Positions 22,650 through 34,595 of a stretch of DNA of 64,000 nucleotides are shown piece by piece. This DNA is from Excoecaria cochinchinensis. Taxonomy: Eukaryota; Streptophyta; Magnoliopsida; Malpighiales; Euphorbiaceae. Position 1 is the first letter of the stretch. Each line of letters begins with the position of its first letter. The stretch is taken from assembly GCA_947683425.1 (NCBI GenBank), contig CANTUQ010000055.1:23678001-23742000 (forward strand). The letters are read 5' to 3'. Position numbers and translations under genes: made by a program. Under the pieces are notes generated by a model. That model was not told the origin of the DNA. It searched no databases and saw only the letters and a list, made by a program, of their open reading frames with translations.

Positions 22650-24614
22650 CTATGATGGTTGGTAGTCCGTGAGCTCCTCGTCCGGGTCCTCATCATCCGA
22701 GAGGTGAATAGGCTCAGGCTGAGATGGAGGGGGAACTGGCTGAGTCGGAGGTGGATACTGAGGCATAGATGGTCCAGCCCCAGAAGTGTAAGTCTGTCTG
22801 AACCTAACCTGAGCGTAGCCGTCCAGGAAGGGCTGGGCGCACGTCCTCATGAAGCTCAAGGTGTTAGAAACTGTCCCCCCTAACTGCTTGAAGGCCTGGT
22901 TCATCTGGCTGGTCTGCTCACTGGCGGCCTTCCTCATCCGCTCCAGTCTCTGCTCAGTGTGCTCCCTGAACTCTCTCATGGACTAGGACAGGGGAGGAAC
23001 GATTCCCTCTATCGCCTGGACCCGAGACCTAAGAGAATCAAGTGACTCATCAATCATCTGCAAAGTCACATCAATCCTCTGAGATGCCTGATCCTAGGAC
23101 GTCCTCAGATCCTGACCAAGCTGCTCTCTGAGCTCTCTCTGTCCCTGTAAAACCTGCTCCATAAGCCTAGCCTGCTCGTCCCTGATGCTCTCCATAAGCC
23201 GGGCCTGCTCCTGCACCATATGGTCAATGAACTAGACCTGCTCCTGGGTCAGACGCTCAATGACTCTGGACTGCTCCTGGATAGCAGCCTGTTGTCTGTC
23301 CAGTCTCTCATGGGTAGCCCTGTCCCTCTCCTCTAATCGATGCTCAAACGCTGTGAACATGGAGGTCAGAAGCTACGAGATGTCTGGTTGCGGCTGCGAT
23401 GGCTCTTGAGTCGGCTCTTATGGCTGAGCTGCAGAAGTGGATGCCCCCGGGTCGCTCTCGAAGTAAGGATGAAACCTCTCGGAGGGCCTGAGGGTGGACC
23501 ACTGTACTCTGGTGCTCGGTGAGGGAAAAGGAGTCGGTGCCCTGGATGCCGGTGGGGTGCCGAAAAGCTCGTCCATGGTGAACTCCATGTCGAAATCTGA
23601 TGGAGTCCTGGGCTGCTCCTGCCATGGTGGCGGTAGCGCGGTCTAAGGTTGAGGTGGTGCCTGGTACTGCAGGGACTGTGGAGGCTGAGGAGGTGGCTGC
23701 TGCTGCTGCTGCTCCTACTCTGGCTCTGGTCCCAAAGGCGAAAGAGCAAAAGCTCGCCTAGTCTCATGGATGGTGAGTAGCCTGAAGGCCTCAGGCTGCC
23801 CCGGCAGCGGCAAGACCACGCCCATCTGAACTGCAGCTGATGCGTCAACATAGATCCCCTCGTCTAAGGGTCCTCTGAGCCTATCTGGGGCAACTCCTAA
23901 GCCCAAAAGCAATCTGGTGACAACCCCTCCGACTATCACCACTGGGGCTGATCCCCTCCTGACTCTCAGCATGTTAGCCAGGATCTCATGGCTAACATTG
24001 AGGTGCTTGCCTGCCACCATCGCCCAGAGGCTCCAGATCTCGATCGCGTTAAGCGACCCTGGATTACCAGCCCGATCGAGGTACGAGTTGGAAAGCACTC
24101 TGTGCAGGTACTGGAGTGCCTGAGAGACCAGTACGGTACTCTTCGCTGTATCATGATCATACAGCACTCCTGGCAAAGCAATAACCACCCAATGGGCACG
24201 CCTCACCGCTCTTTATGGGGCTATAACTCCATCACCCATCGGGAACCCCATCGCCTCCGCGAACCGACGCCTCGTGATACTAAAATGCTGGCCGTCAAAC
24301 CAAAACTGCACCACGCCCGGCTCAGTGTCCAATCTCTGATACCCTCCATAATGTAGAGTGGCTAACACCTGCCGTGTAGCCTCGGGGAACGTCTGAAATG
24401 CGGGAGTCAGAAAGTCTGTCCATCCAGCACCCTCTATCAGTGCGTCTACCTCGGCGGCCATCCCTAGGGCCTCTAGGAATGGTCTAGATATAAAACGGCT
24501 AGCCCGGATCTCGACCTAGGCCAGTGCCCTGTATCTCTTGGCGGACTCATCATCCATCCAGCCCAGGACCTCTATCTCGGGCCGGACCTGGGGAACTCGT
24601 CGTCTCGGAGGCAT
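22650..24614 (-). pseudogene. C extra gene 1 (sense): Athila-ORF1-like protein with coiled coil
   Basis: One minus-strand frame of 655 codons runs from the ATG at 24614 to the stop at 22650. It is broken by about nine stops, mostly TAG or TAA where Gln is likely. The N-terminal globular part contains FWFDGQHFSITRRRFAEAMG, HWVVIALPGVLYDHDTAKST and EIWSLWAMVAGKHLNVSHEI. It resembles the plant Athila ORF1 / putative plant transposon protein family; the match is from memory of the pattern. A Gln/Pro-rich linker follows at about 23700-23640, then a long charged, Glu/Gln/Arg-rich coiled-coil region (about 23330-22900) and an acidic tail (LSDDEDPDEELTDYQPS). The ATG sits one base after a TTTTCTTTTGCAG acceptor. 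Function is not known; no enzyme motif is visible. Confidence 0.75.
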
Positions 24615-24615
24615 C

Positions 24616-25190
24616 CTGCAAAAGAAAAGATTATATAAATTAATTTAACAGAGCGGGCGTTAATAGGCCCAATTTCCAAAACAAAATGCACCTTGGACCT
24701 CATCCGGGCAATAGCACCCTAGGTATGAGGAGAGAAAGATAAAGAAATGAAAATAAAATTATTGGGCAGCACCCCGACAGGGATGTGCCCAACCTCCTGC
24801 ATGGAAAAAACACAAAATGGGCCTCAGGCCCCAATAAAACAATTGTATATATATATATACAAAGAAAAAATGGGCAGCACCCCGGCAAGGGTGTGCCCCA
24901 CTTCCTGCACAAAAGGAACAGGCCTCAGGCCCCAACAACATCACATGTATACCATACTTATATACATTTGCTAGCATGCATAGGAATTCCTACTTCTAAG
25001 GGAACATGTTTTATAGGCAATATCATGCAAAGGTTTGACTAATTAGCATGCCAAAATTATATATAAAAACTAGCATCGTCTACCCTTAATTTCTAAGGCA
25101 AACTAAAGCAATCCTCATTCTAAAAGAAAAAGAAGAAGAAGAAAAGGAAAGAAATCAAAATTAAAAGAGAAAGTGATTGGTTACTTACCT
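24616..25190 (-). other. Probable 5'-UTR intron of C extra gene 1
   Basis: On the minus strand a strong donor, ATTACAG|GTAAGTAACC, lies at 25191/25190, and a pyrimidine-rich acceptor, TTTTCTTTTGCAG|G, ends at 24616, one base before the ATG. The predicted intron is 575 bp. It contains a (TA)n run at about 24847-24860 and a roughly 60-bp imperfect direct repeat (GGGCAGCACCCCG...GTGCCC at about 24771 and 24872). Predicted from splice consensus only. Confidence 0.6.
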
Positions 25191-25375
25191 GTAATTTGCA
25201 GAAAATTGTAGAAATGAAGAAAAGTACTTCCTTGGATGACCGGTCGAGCGAAAATGGCCCAAAAATGCAAGAGAAATGAAAAAAGGAAAAGAAAAGAGTG
25301 CAGAAAATGACAAAAAAAAATGAGAGGGAGAGGAAGAGAGAAAATGGCAAAACTGTTTGTCCGTCGGTCACAAGG

Positions 25376-25590
25376 CCATTATATAGATTTCATGACCGAC
25401 GGGCTGGGTGCTACTAGGAGCGACCGACGGGCTGGGCGTCTGTCATTCACTATTCCCCATTAAATGTGAAATTGATGCACATGATGCAATGGTGACGTAT
25501 GCAAACTGCCAGGTGGACGACTATCGATGGGCAGGTCGTCTCTCTTGAGGCACGGGCAGGCCGTCTATGGCGCTTCCCTATATATTTCGT
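25376..25590. promoter_or_regulatory. Divergent promoter region of the two C extra genes
   Basis: A minus-strand TATA box (CTATATAATGG, 25386-25376) faces the sense gene. A plus-strand TATA box (TATATATTT, 25579-25587) lies 77 bases before the antisense gene's ATG. Between them are GACCGACGGGCTGGG (about 25394-25408), CGACCGACGGGCTGGGCGTC (25421-25440), GATGGGCAGGTCGTC (about 25526-25540) and CGGGCAGGCCGTC (about 25553-25565). These are variants of the word that flanks the LTR TATA box. The layout suggests a bidirectional promoter using the same binding site as the LTR. Confidence 0.6.
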
Positions 25591-25663
25591 CAACTTTTCT
25601 GATTTCTTGTATCTTCTTATTTTCTCAACATTTCTTTAGCTTTCATCCTCTGATTTTCACAAG

Positions 25664-26935
25664 ATGCCATCTCCTCTCCTCCAGAAGATGTACCGTATCT
25701 TAGACGACAACCACACTTGGCAAAACGACACTCTTTCTCCTTTTTTCGGCCTGAAACACCTGCGCAGGGCTAAGGTAGACCACAACCTTCTTCTGGCTGC
25801 AACCCATTTCTGGAATCCTCGGTTTCACGTCTTCAAGTTCACGTACCAGGAGTTATGCCCCCTACCTGAGGAGTTAGCTGCCATTGTCGGTGCCTGGTAT
25901 CCCCCTAACGCTCTACCTTGTATCCCACGTTGCGGTTTACTCCAGACTCGAGATATTGCTCTGTCTCTAGGTATAGCCCCTTCTGAGGCTGCACAGTTGG
26001 TTCCCCCCGGTCCTACTTTCTCTTTGGAGCCGCTGGTCGAGGCTCTAGACAGATTCTCAGACATCCCCACCTACCGAGTAAGCATCGTATTCTTATTTTG
26101 CATGATGAGCTTCTTGACTGTGGTTCCAGGGGGTTTGATCAGCGATCTTCGTCTGTTTGGGGCCTTAGATGATTTCCACCGCGAGCTATCTCCCTTTCCA
26201 CTTATCCTGGCTGAGACCATTCTGGGCTTAGATGTTGTATGCTCCGGATCCACCTCCACGTTCATGGGAAGCCCCTTATTGCTCTAGGTACGTCATTATT
26301 TTAAAGGTAATGCATCCCTATGGATTTTCGCACTAGCTTTTCTTGGCAGGAAGTGCGTCCTTTCGAATTTTCACACAACCCTATGCCTTATTTTTGCCTG
26401 AAGTAAATCCTACTTACTCCAGCGGCTCTTTTTTTTTCTTTTTTTTTTTCAGGTCTGGTTGCAAGACAAACTGAGGATGTTGTCAGAGCCACCTCCCCGA
26501 GTCATTGCGTAGTACTCCTCGAGACACTTCCTCCCGCGTCGATGGCTGTATACATGCGCCACTGCTAATGAAGGCATTGCCAGATTTAGCGAGCTGTCGG
26601 ATGAAGATACCAGTTTCATGTCTGCCTGGCTACCTCTGTCCCATGCGATCATTGATGGACCATCAGGGTGTGTTCCCCTATGTAGGCTCCGTCAAGCTAC
26701 TTTCCATATCATAGCTCGGTGTGCTCGCCAGCTTGGGATGATTCAGGATGTGGTGAGGGTCCCACTATCTTTATGGAGAGGAGCTCTTTATGCTGCCTTT
26801 GCTTCTCGATATCATGAACTGTGGAGCTGACTACCGGTGAAGACTGTCATTCCTCGGTTCGGAGCTCATTCTGTGGCTTCCACTAGCGAGTACAAGAGAT
26901 GGGTCCTTAGCCCGGCATCTGACAATAGGACGTGA
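25664..26935 (+). pseudogene. C extra gene 2 (antisense, two exons): plant mobile domain-like protein
   Basis: Exon 1 (25664-26287, 208 codons) starts MPSPLLQKMYRILDD and contains HFWNPRFHVFKFTYQELCPLPEELAAI, a pattern typical of the plant mobile domain found in Tat extra ORFs and in some DNA transposons. A 165-bp intron (26288-26452) has GTACGT at the donor and a T-rich tract ending TTTTTCAG. It is phase 0, so VWLQDKLRML joins in frame. Exon 2 runs to TGA at 26935. Stops at 26285 (TAG), 26510 (TAG) and 26828 (TGA) break it. The gene is transcribed against the retroelement genome and has its own TATA box. No start-codon alternative is needed. Confidence 0.75.
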
Positions 26936-27366
26936 GGGCTCAAGCATCAGACCGGCGAGAGCAGCAGAAGGACCTAACTTAGTTTACATATGTACACTTT
27001 TTGAGTATTACATTTCTTTTTAATGCAGAACTAGAAAATGACGGAAATGAGAAGAATAATTCTTATTTTATTTCACGAAATTATGCACATTTCCATAGAA
27101 TTTCAGTATACATGATCAGTTTTGACATTAACTCCACTGTGCATGCCCAATGAATACATGATACAAAATTTTAACAGCATCGACTCCTGTTACCAACCGG
27201 CCCTCTCGGGTTTTCACGCTTGGACATTTTCTCTCATGCCTCTAATTTTGCACAGGATGCCTCTTTTCAGTTTTCACCCTGTCGAGGCGCCCAATTTTAG
27301 CAAGGCCGCCTTTTTTCGATTTTCGACCCGCGGGGCATTTTATTCTCTTCTTTTTATTTTTAGTCT

Positions 27367-30300
27367 TTAGCCATGGAACCTTTTGAGTCTATCGACATTG
27401 ATCGGTTCCTTGAACTCATTACCATCGCCATCCGATAAGATTGCAGCTCCTTTGTACAATAGCCTCTTGAGGATAAACGGCCCTTCCCAGGTTGGTCTAA
27501 ATTTTCCTCTGATATCTGGTACACCTGGCCTCATCTGTTTGAACACCAAGTCCCCCTCTTTCAGCAGATGCCTTTTCACCTTCTTCCCAAATGATCTGGC
27601 CAGCCTCTTCTGATAGATCTGATTATGATAGTAAGCTTTCAGCCTACTCTCATCCAATAAGTTCAAATGCTGTAACCTCTGTTGTGCCCATTTGGCCTCC
27701 GGAATCCGAGCTTCTATGACTACTCTTAGCGATTTGAGCTCTACCTTGACTGGCAGCACTGTCTCTGTCCCATAAACTAGAGAATACGGCGTAGTGCCCG
27801 TAAATGTCCTCACCGTCGTTCTATAACCCCACAGTGCAAAGGGTAGCTTCTCTGCCCAGTCTTTATAGGCTTGGACCATCTTGGCTAGAATCTTCTTCAT
27901 ATTCTTATTGGCAGCCTCTACTGCCCCGTTAGCTTGTGGTCGATAGGGAGAGGATTTATGGTGCTCAATTTCGTACTTCTCAAGAAGCTTCCTGGTTTCC
28001 CCCATGAACTGCACCCCGTTATCAGACACTATGTTATGTGGGAGGCCGTATCTGCAGATCAGATTTCTTTCAATAAACTTGGCCATGTCTCTCGTGTCGA
28101 TCTTCTTAAAGGATTCCACCTCTACCCATTTTGTAAAATAGTCGATTGCGACTATTATGTATCTGTGCCCGTTGGATGCCATAGGGCGGATCTCTCCAAT
28201 AATGTCTATTCACCAAGCAGCGAATGGCCAAGGTGATGTTAGGCTAGCTCTGACACTGGCAAGTGCCTTAAATCTGCGTACTGCTGGCATAGCTGGCACT
28301 GCTTGACATATTTTGAGCAATCATTGTCCATCGTAAGCCAATAGAAGCCTTGCCTTATGATTTTCTTCGCCAGGGATAACCCATTCATATGAGCACCACA
28401 GACGCCTGCATGGGTTTCTTCCATCACCCTCCGGGCTTTCCTTTCGTCTAAGCACCTGAGTTGGATACCATCTGCCTGCCCTTTGTATAACACCCCGTCT
28501 AAGGATATGAACTGAGTGGATAGCCTTCGGATCATCCTCTGATCTTTCTCGGTAGCTTCCTCTGGAAATCTCGCATTTTCCAAATAATTCATGATGTCAA
28601 AGTACCATGGTTTTCCATCTGCTACTTCTACTTCCATTATTTGTTTGATCTCGAAGCTGGGCCTCTCCGAACACGAAATCAGGACAGGCTTCATAGCTAT
28701 CCCTTTAGGATTATCCCATATCGACACCAGAGTTGCCAGTGCAGCAGCCAGACGGTTCTCCTCTCTCGGCACAAAGCGGAACGTACAGGTCTTGAACTGC
28801 CCACATAGCTCCTTCAGATATTCAACATAAGGTACCAGCCGTTCTTCCTTTACAGCCCACTCAGCCCAGATTTGGCTGATTACCAAGGATGAGTCACCAA
28901 AAACCTTTACGTTCTTTTCCCCCAAGGCAGCTAAGGCTTCTAACCCGAAGGTGCACGCTTCATATTCAGCTTCATTGTTAGTGACCCTGTACCTCAACTT
29001 CTTGGCCAACGGGAGCTTCTCATCATCTGGGGTCGTCAAAATGATTCCGACTCCTGCCCCCTTATTATTTACAGCCCCATCAAAATATAACCGCCATCCT
29101 TGGACAGAAATTGTGGCTATGCTCTCATCAGGGAAACTGAATTCAGGCGCGTCGCCCTGAATGGGATGATCAGCAAGAAACTCCGCTACTGCTCGCCCCT
29201 TGATAGTTTTGCGAGTGATGTATTTGACATCGAACTCTTGTAGCAATAGCAACCACCTTCCCATCTTACCAAGCAAAGACGGCGCTTCTTGCAAATACCT
29301 CAAAGGATTCTGCTTTGCCATTGCCTGAACTCTGTACAAATGGAAGTAGTGCCTAAGCTTCTTTGATGCCCAAATCACTGCCAGGCAGATCTTCTTTACT
29401 TCAGCATATTTTATCTCGTAGGCCAGGAATTTCTTGCTGAGATAGTAAACCGTGAATTCCACCCCGAACTCATCTTCTTGAGCCATCATGGCTCCCACGG
29501 AACCATCCTCCACTGCCAGATACAAGATAAGCGGCTTGATCGGTTGCGGTGGCCTCAGCACTGGCGGATTCAGCAGACATTCCCTGATGCTATCAAAAGC
29601 GCTCTGGCAGTCTTCATTCCACACCACAGGCTGATTCTTTCTGAGCAACATGAAGATTGGATCGCATATCGAAGTGAGCTTCGTAATGAATCGGCTGACA
29701 TATTGTAGCTTGCCTAGGAAGCTTCTCACCTCCTTCTCTTTTTGTGGCACGGGCATCTCTCTGATGGCCTTCACCTTGTCCGGGTCAATTTCAATTCCCC
29801 TCTAGCTGACAACATGCCCCAGTAACTTTCCTGAAGTTACTCCAAAGATACACTTCTTGGGATTAAGTCGCAGGCTGTACTTATCAATCCTAGCGAAGAA
29901 CTTCTCTAAAGCTTCGAAATGGCCCTCCCTAGTGGCCGACTTGACCATCATGTCGTCTACGTACACCTCCACTTCCTTGTGGATCAAGTCGCTTAGGATC
30001 TTCATTGCCATTCTCTGGTACGTAGCCCCTGCATTCTTTATGTCGAAAGGCATTACTCTGTAGGCATAGGTCCCCCATTCCGTGATGAAAGCTGTTTTAA
30101 TCCGGTCAACTATCTTGTTAAGGATCTGGTTGTAGCCTACATAACCATCCCCAAAACTGTACATCGCGCAGTTGGCGGCACTGTCTATCAACACATCAAT
30201 GTGGGGTAGCGAAAAATCGTCTTTAGGGCAGGCCTTGTTTAGATCTCGATAATCCACACATACCCTTACCTTTCCGTTCTTCTTGGCTACAGGGACTACA

Positions 30301-30917
30301 TTTGCTAGCCATGTAGGATACTGCACTTCAACCAGGAATTTGGCTTCGATCTGCTGTCGAATCTCCTCTTTAACCTTGTCTACCCATTCTGGCCTAAGCC
30401 TCCTCAACTTCTATTTTACAGGCTTATGGTCCGGATATGTCGGAATAGCATGCTCTGCGATGTTTCGATTAATTCCTGGCATGTCCTCGTAGGTCCAGGC
30501 AAAAACTTTTTCATATTTTTTTATTATTCTCTCGAATTTTTCTCTCTCATCAGGAGTTATATCCGATGCTATTAAGATTTCCTTCGGATTTTTCAAGGTT
30601 CCAAGATCAAAAGGCGTGGTGTCAGTAGAATCAATATCAAAAATAGATGGGATATGATCATGTTCATGCATGTTAAGATTATTGGAAACATCGCACAAAT
30701 AAGCAAAATCATTCATCTTACTAATAATATTATTATTGTCATTTACATCATAAAAAAGTTCCGGAATAAAAAGACAATCTAAGCTAGTATCTTCTTTAGC
30801 TTCCATTGAGGTCGATGCTGCAGCAGCTTGTGCCTCGGCTTCCTGGCTTGGCAGAGGCCATTCAGCTATCCCTGAGGAAATCTTCAAATCCCCAATCTTC
30901 AGTTCTGACTCTACCAT
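27367..30917 (-). pseudogene. C pol: RT, RNase H, second RNase H, integrase
   Basis: In element direction: a linker region from the ATG at 30917, RT (VCVDYRDLNKACPKDDF; active site YVDDMMVKS at about 29960), the classical RNase H region, a second archaeal-type RNase H (WRLYFDGAVNNKGAG, NNEAEYEAC, VFGDSSLVI), the integrase zinc finger (HAGVCGAH...CQLCQQ) and core (IVAIDYFTKW, IVSDNGVQF, NGAVEAANK). The frame is broken by TAG at 30408 and 29799, by a one-base shift near 28240, and by a TGA before ASNGHRY. The two-RNase-H layout identifies the Tat lineage. The pol ATG overlaps the gag-protease stop (ATGGTAG, 30917-30911). All DDE and YVDD residues are still present, but the reading frame is not. 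Confidence 0.9.
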
Positions 30918-33686
30918 TTTTCCTTCCCTTTCAGCCTGGCAGCTAACATCTTCTCGGTGATGACCTCTTCAGGCTCATCCCTACCCCAGGCAATGCATTG
31001 GGTCATAACTTCCTCATCCCAGAAGTCCTCAGCCGCTTTAATAACTCCCACATCCCAGTCAAAAACATCACTGAAGATCTCAAATCCAGGGACAATCTTT
31101 CCATTCACCCACTGTGGCTCATCTTCACCAGTATAAGCGCATACTGAGGATGCGGGCACAAAGCTTTCTGAAATGTGAGGGATCTTTTTCGTCGTCTTCT
31201 TCTTGCCAAGCTCGCCTTTGTATCCCAAACACTTCCGATCTTTTTGACCTCAAGTAGTGATTGCGGATTGCGGCACTTGCGAATTTCTACCAAGACCAGC
31301 CCCAGGGAGATAATGCATCCTCTTCATCATATTAACCACTAGAGGGCTATCCAATGACCTCTGCTCTTCCCCTATCACCGATACATAAAAACCACTAAAT
31401 GGCTGATTAGCAATCTCTAGGGCCGATACCTGATTATCCCTGGCCGCCTTAATGGTTACCACCTCGCCTTCATGTGGGAATTTTATCATCTGGTGTAGCG
31501 TAGACGACACTCCCCCTAGTTTATGAAACCAGGGCCTCCCAAGCAATGCCGAGAAGTTGGCCAGAATGGGCAAAACTACAAATTCTGTCTCCGTCTTAAT
31601 AGGTCCAGCCTTGACCAAAGTCTTGAACGTCCCCGAAGCTTGCCTTCTAGAATTATCGTAAGCTGTAATAGTCAAATCTAACTCGCTAAGCATACCCTCA
31701 TCCAAACCAAAAGCCTAAAGCGCGACCAGAGGGCAAACATTTATAGATGACCCGTCGTCTACCATAATGCAAGCAGTGTGCTTGCCACTGATTTGCACCT
31801 TAATGTACAGCGGTCGGTTATGATTACGGCCTTCGACTGGCAAGTCGGTACCAGAATACACTAACCTCTCTCCTGATCCCCCTTTTACAAGGTCTAACAA
31901 TTCTGATGGAGAGATTATAGTAGCCACAGTAGACTCAGTCAAAGCTTCTACCAACTTTTGTCTATGAGAAGGGGACTGCCTCAGAAGATCCCATATAGAT
32001 ATTTGAGCCGTGGTCTTCTTCAACTGTTTGACTACCTGATTCTCTTCCAGCTCTTTCTCTGTTGATGCTTGCGCTGGTTCCGGTGACCTTTCTATCTCTG
32101 GGACTACTCTTCCACTTCTCGTTACAGCTCCTACTTCTTTTCCCTCTTCATCTGACTTCCACAGATCCAAAGATAGTTCAACTTCCTCCTCATTCTCTTC
32201 ACCGCTTTCGCTACTAGACCAATAATCAATTGTCGCTACAGACATCCTTTCCCCCTTGGCCTCAGGGCGAGTAACAGCAACATACTCATTCCCATACAAG
32301 TCCTGCAGCACGTACCATTCTGGTAGGCTTAATCCAATCATGAATACAGGTGGCAGTACAGCATTATAGCTAGGCTTCCTTTTTTCCTCTCTCCGCTCGG
32401 GGTCGGTGATTTGTTTGCTGTCAATCAAATCCTGGATTGAGTACCTCAGCGCTTTACAATTATCCGTTAAATGGCTCGTATGCTGATAAAAGGAACAGTA
32501 CTCATTATCTTTATGCCCCAGTGCCCCTTGCGTCAAAGCAGGCCTCGGAGGCAAAGGCTGCAACTTCCCTTCTTTCATCAACCTTCTCAAAACCCAAGAC
32601 AATGGTCTTCCTAAGTTCGAAAACTTCCTCGGGGTAGTTGCGTCAGTAGCAGACACCTCAACCGTTCTTTTGGTGCTACCATTGGGACCGGCTAGCTTAT
32701 TTGTCCCTACACTGGTATTAGCTCTCTTAGCATAATTGTCATTGCTCGCCTTTCGGGCTAAGTATTCCCCTTCCGCTTCTATGGCTATATCCTTCAAAGA
32801 CTCCCAGTCTTTTAGACCCTTCATCTTCAAACCTTCTTTCAAGTACAGGCTCGCGTTCTTGATGAACAAACGGATCTGGTCTTGAGTGTCTGGCTTTCTC
32901 CTCATCTCCATTACTCTACTGCGCCAGCGGGTTAGGTAATCATAGAAGGATTCCCCGACCTTTTGCTGAAGCAACTCCAAATCCTTGAGGGTCACCTCCA
33001 TCCTTGTGTTGCAGTCGTACTGCCTTAAAAACTCCTCAGTGAGCATATCCCAATCGTCCTTGGTTCAGCGGTCGAGGCTGTGGTACCAATCTATGGCAGG
33101 GCCAGTTAGGCTCAAGAAAAAGTACTCCACTTTCTGCCTCTTGGATAAGGTAGTCCCTTTCATGATCAAGGAATACTGCTTTACATGGGCGGTCGGGTCA
33201 GAAGTGCCGTCAAACTTAGGAACATCAGGCATCTTGAAATTATACGGGATTGGGTCATCTCCCTCCAGCTCCTTATCTTCTGGGTTCATCCCTTGGCCTC
33301 TACCCAAAATGCGGGCCATAGCCTCAAACTTTTCTTCCATCTTCTTCCAAATGAACTCTTCGGTCTGGGGTGCCTTCCCCCTCTCAGGTGCAACGCTCAT
33401 TTTTTTATCTTCATTCTCCCGGTCATCTTCTAACCTCAGCGCTTGTCTCCTTCTCTGGACCCTGGAAGCCGCTGATCTCAGATCTATAGGTGGTGGTCGA
33501 ATCAGCTCCTCCTATCTTTCTACTCTTTCCTTTTCCCGCTCATTTTATCTCATGGGACGGAGGAGCCTTCTGAGCTATTGTAGCTAACATATTCATCATA
33601 CGACCCTCAAACTCCTCAAACCTTCTACCCACTTCTTCAGCAATCAAAGCCCTAGTAGCATCATTTTCCCTTGGTGAGTTTGCCAT
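30911..33686 (-). pseudogene. C gag-protease
   Basis: The likely start is the ATG at 33686 (MANSPREN). A stop and a shift occur near 33540, and the main frame continues from about 33535. Gag core motifs are KMPDVPKFDGTSDPTAHVKQ and LTGPAIDWYHSL (about 33240-33070), then FLRQYDCNT...GESFYDYLTRWR. A zinc-knuckle-like CSFYQHTSHLTDNC (about 32510) has Tyr where the lineage usually has His. The protease region includes ACIMVDDGSSINV (about 31750) and LLGRPW (about 31540). A G-patch-like PGAGLGR box follows (about 31300). Stops at 33062, 31712 and about 31247 interrupt it. The product would form the particle and process the polyprotein. Confidence 0.85.
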
Positions 33687-34573
33687 CTCTGATACTATAC
33701 CACTGGTTTATGAATGGGTTTCTAGAAGACTCTCTCTTTCTTGCAGCTCAAATACAGAAACTCTGATCAGTCATCCGGTCGGTCCTCTCATCCACCTGGG
33801 CAGATCTATGATGGCTGCATAGATGAGGTGTTAGAATGATGCATGAAATGCAAATGAAATGCATGGCCCTGATATGCAACATCCACAAATCACAGGCAAG
33901 CAGATAGGTCCTTCCACCCTTATTGCTCCCACACATGTGGTCGTGCGGTCTCTTTCCTAGGCAGGATTAATCCACGGGTCAGCGGGGAACCCAATGGACA
34001 CGGATGGTGCGCGGCGAAAAACCGGCAGCATAACACTCCTATGCTAATGCACAAGCACATGGATAATGATCTTCATGTATTTAGACGTTCCAAATATATC
34101 GACATGGCCCTACCGGGGCATGGAAGCCTTTGGCTAGGTTACGAAGCAAGACATCCAGATTCACCCAATACATAATGACCCATACAACAAGCATGATATT
34201 ACGGCTCATATCACCTAGGGAGAGTATCTACGGCCATTATATGAGCTTTGGTCGAGGGAGATATTACTTTAAGGCTACCTAAGCATGATCCCTGCCGACG
34301 GGTCTAGCTCATCACAAGCATAACGGCCGATCGGGTCATCATTTTATATACCAAAAGGCACGAAGCTTGGGCTGGTGATTATCCTTAACACTTCCCCACA
34401 TTGAGTGAACGTAGGGTTGTGCTTCGGGAATGCACCGAGGTTAAGAAGGGACCAATCTAGCATATTCTAAGACTCTAATGGGATGTAAATGCAAATGAGA
34501 GAAAGCGAATTTATGAATTAAACTTTAATCATAAATGTTAACTGATGTATTTTCAAATCAAAGTCTCAAACCA
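33687..34573 (-). other. C 5' untranslated leader
   Basis: The region between PBS and the gag ATG is 887 bp. It has no long frame in either strand. I saw no clear coding ORF upstream of gag, unlike Ogre elements, which usually carry ORF1 here. Confidence 0.6.
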
Positions 34574-34594
34574 GAGTCCCCAGTGGAGTCACCA
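34574..34594 (-). other. C primer-binding site (tRNA-Arg type)
   Basis: The minus strand reads TGGTGACTCCACTGGGGAC one base after the LTR end at 34596. It resembles the tRNA-Arg-complementary sites known from Ogre/Tat elements, with one or two mismatches likely. It places the true 3' end of the C LTR. Confidence 0.75.
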
Positions 34595-34595
34595 A

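Noticed and set aside
23366..23851. 161-codon minus-strand frame rich in Ser/His/Arg
   Set aside because: Overlaps the better-supported coding frame of C extra gene 1 in a different phase. Its composition is that of a shifted Gln/Pro-rich region.
32985..33587. 200-codon plus-strand frame opposite C gag
   Set aside because: Antisense shadow of gag; the minus strand has clear gag motifs.
33687..34573. Ogre-type ORF1 between PBS and gag of element C
   Set aside because: No frame of useful length or composition in the leader. C is therefore assigned to Tat in general, not to Ogre.
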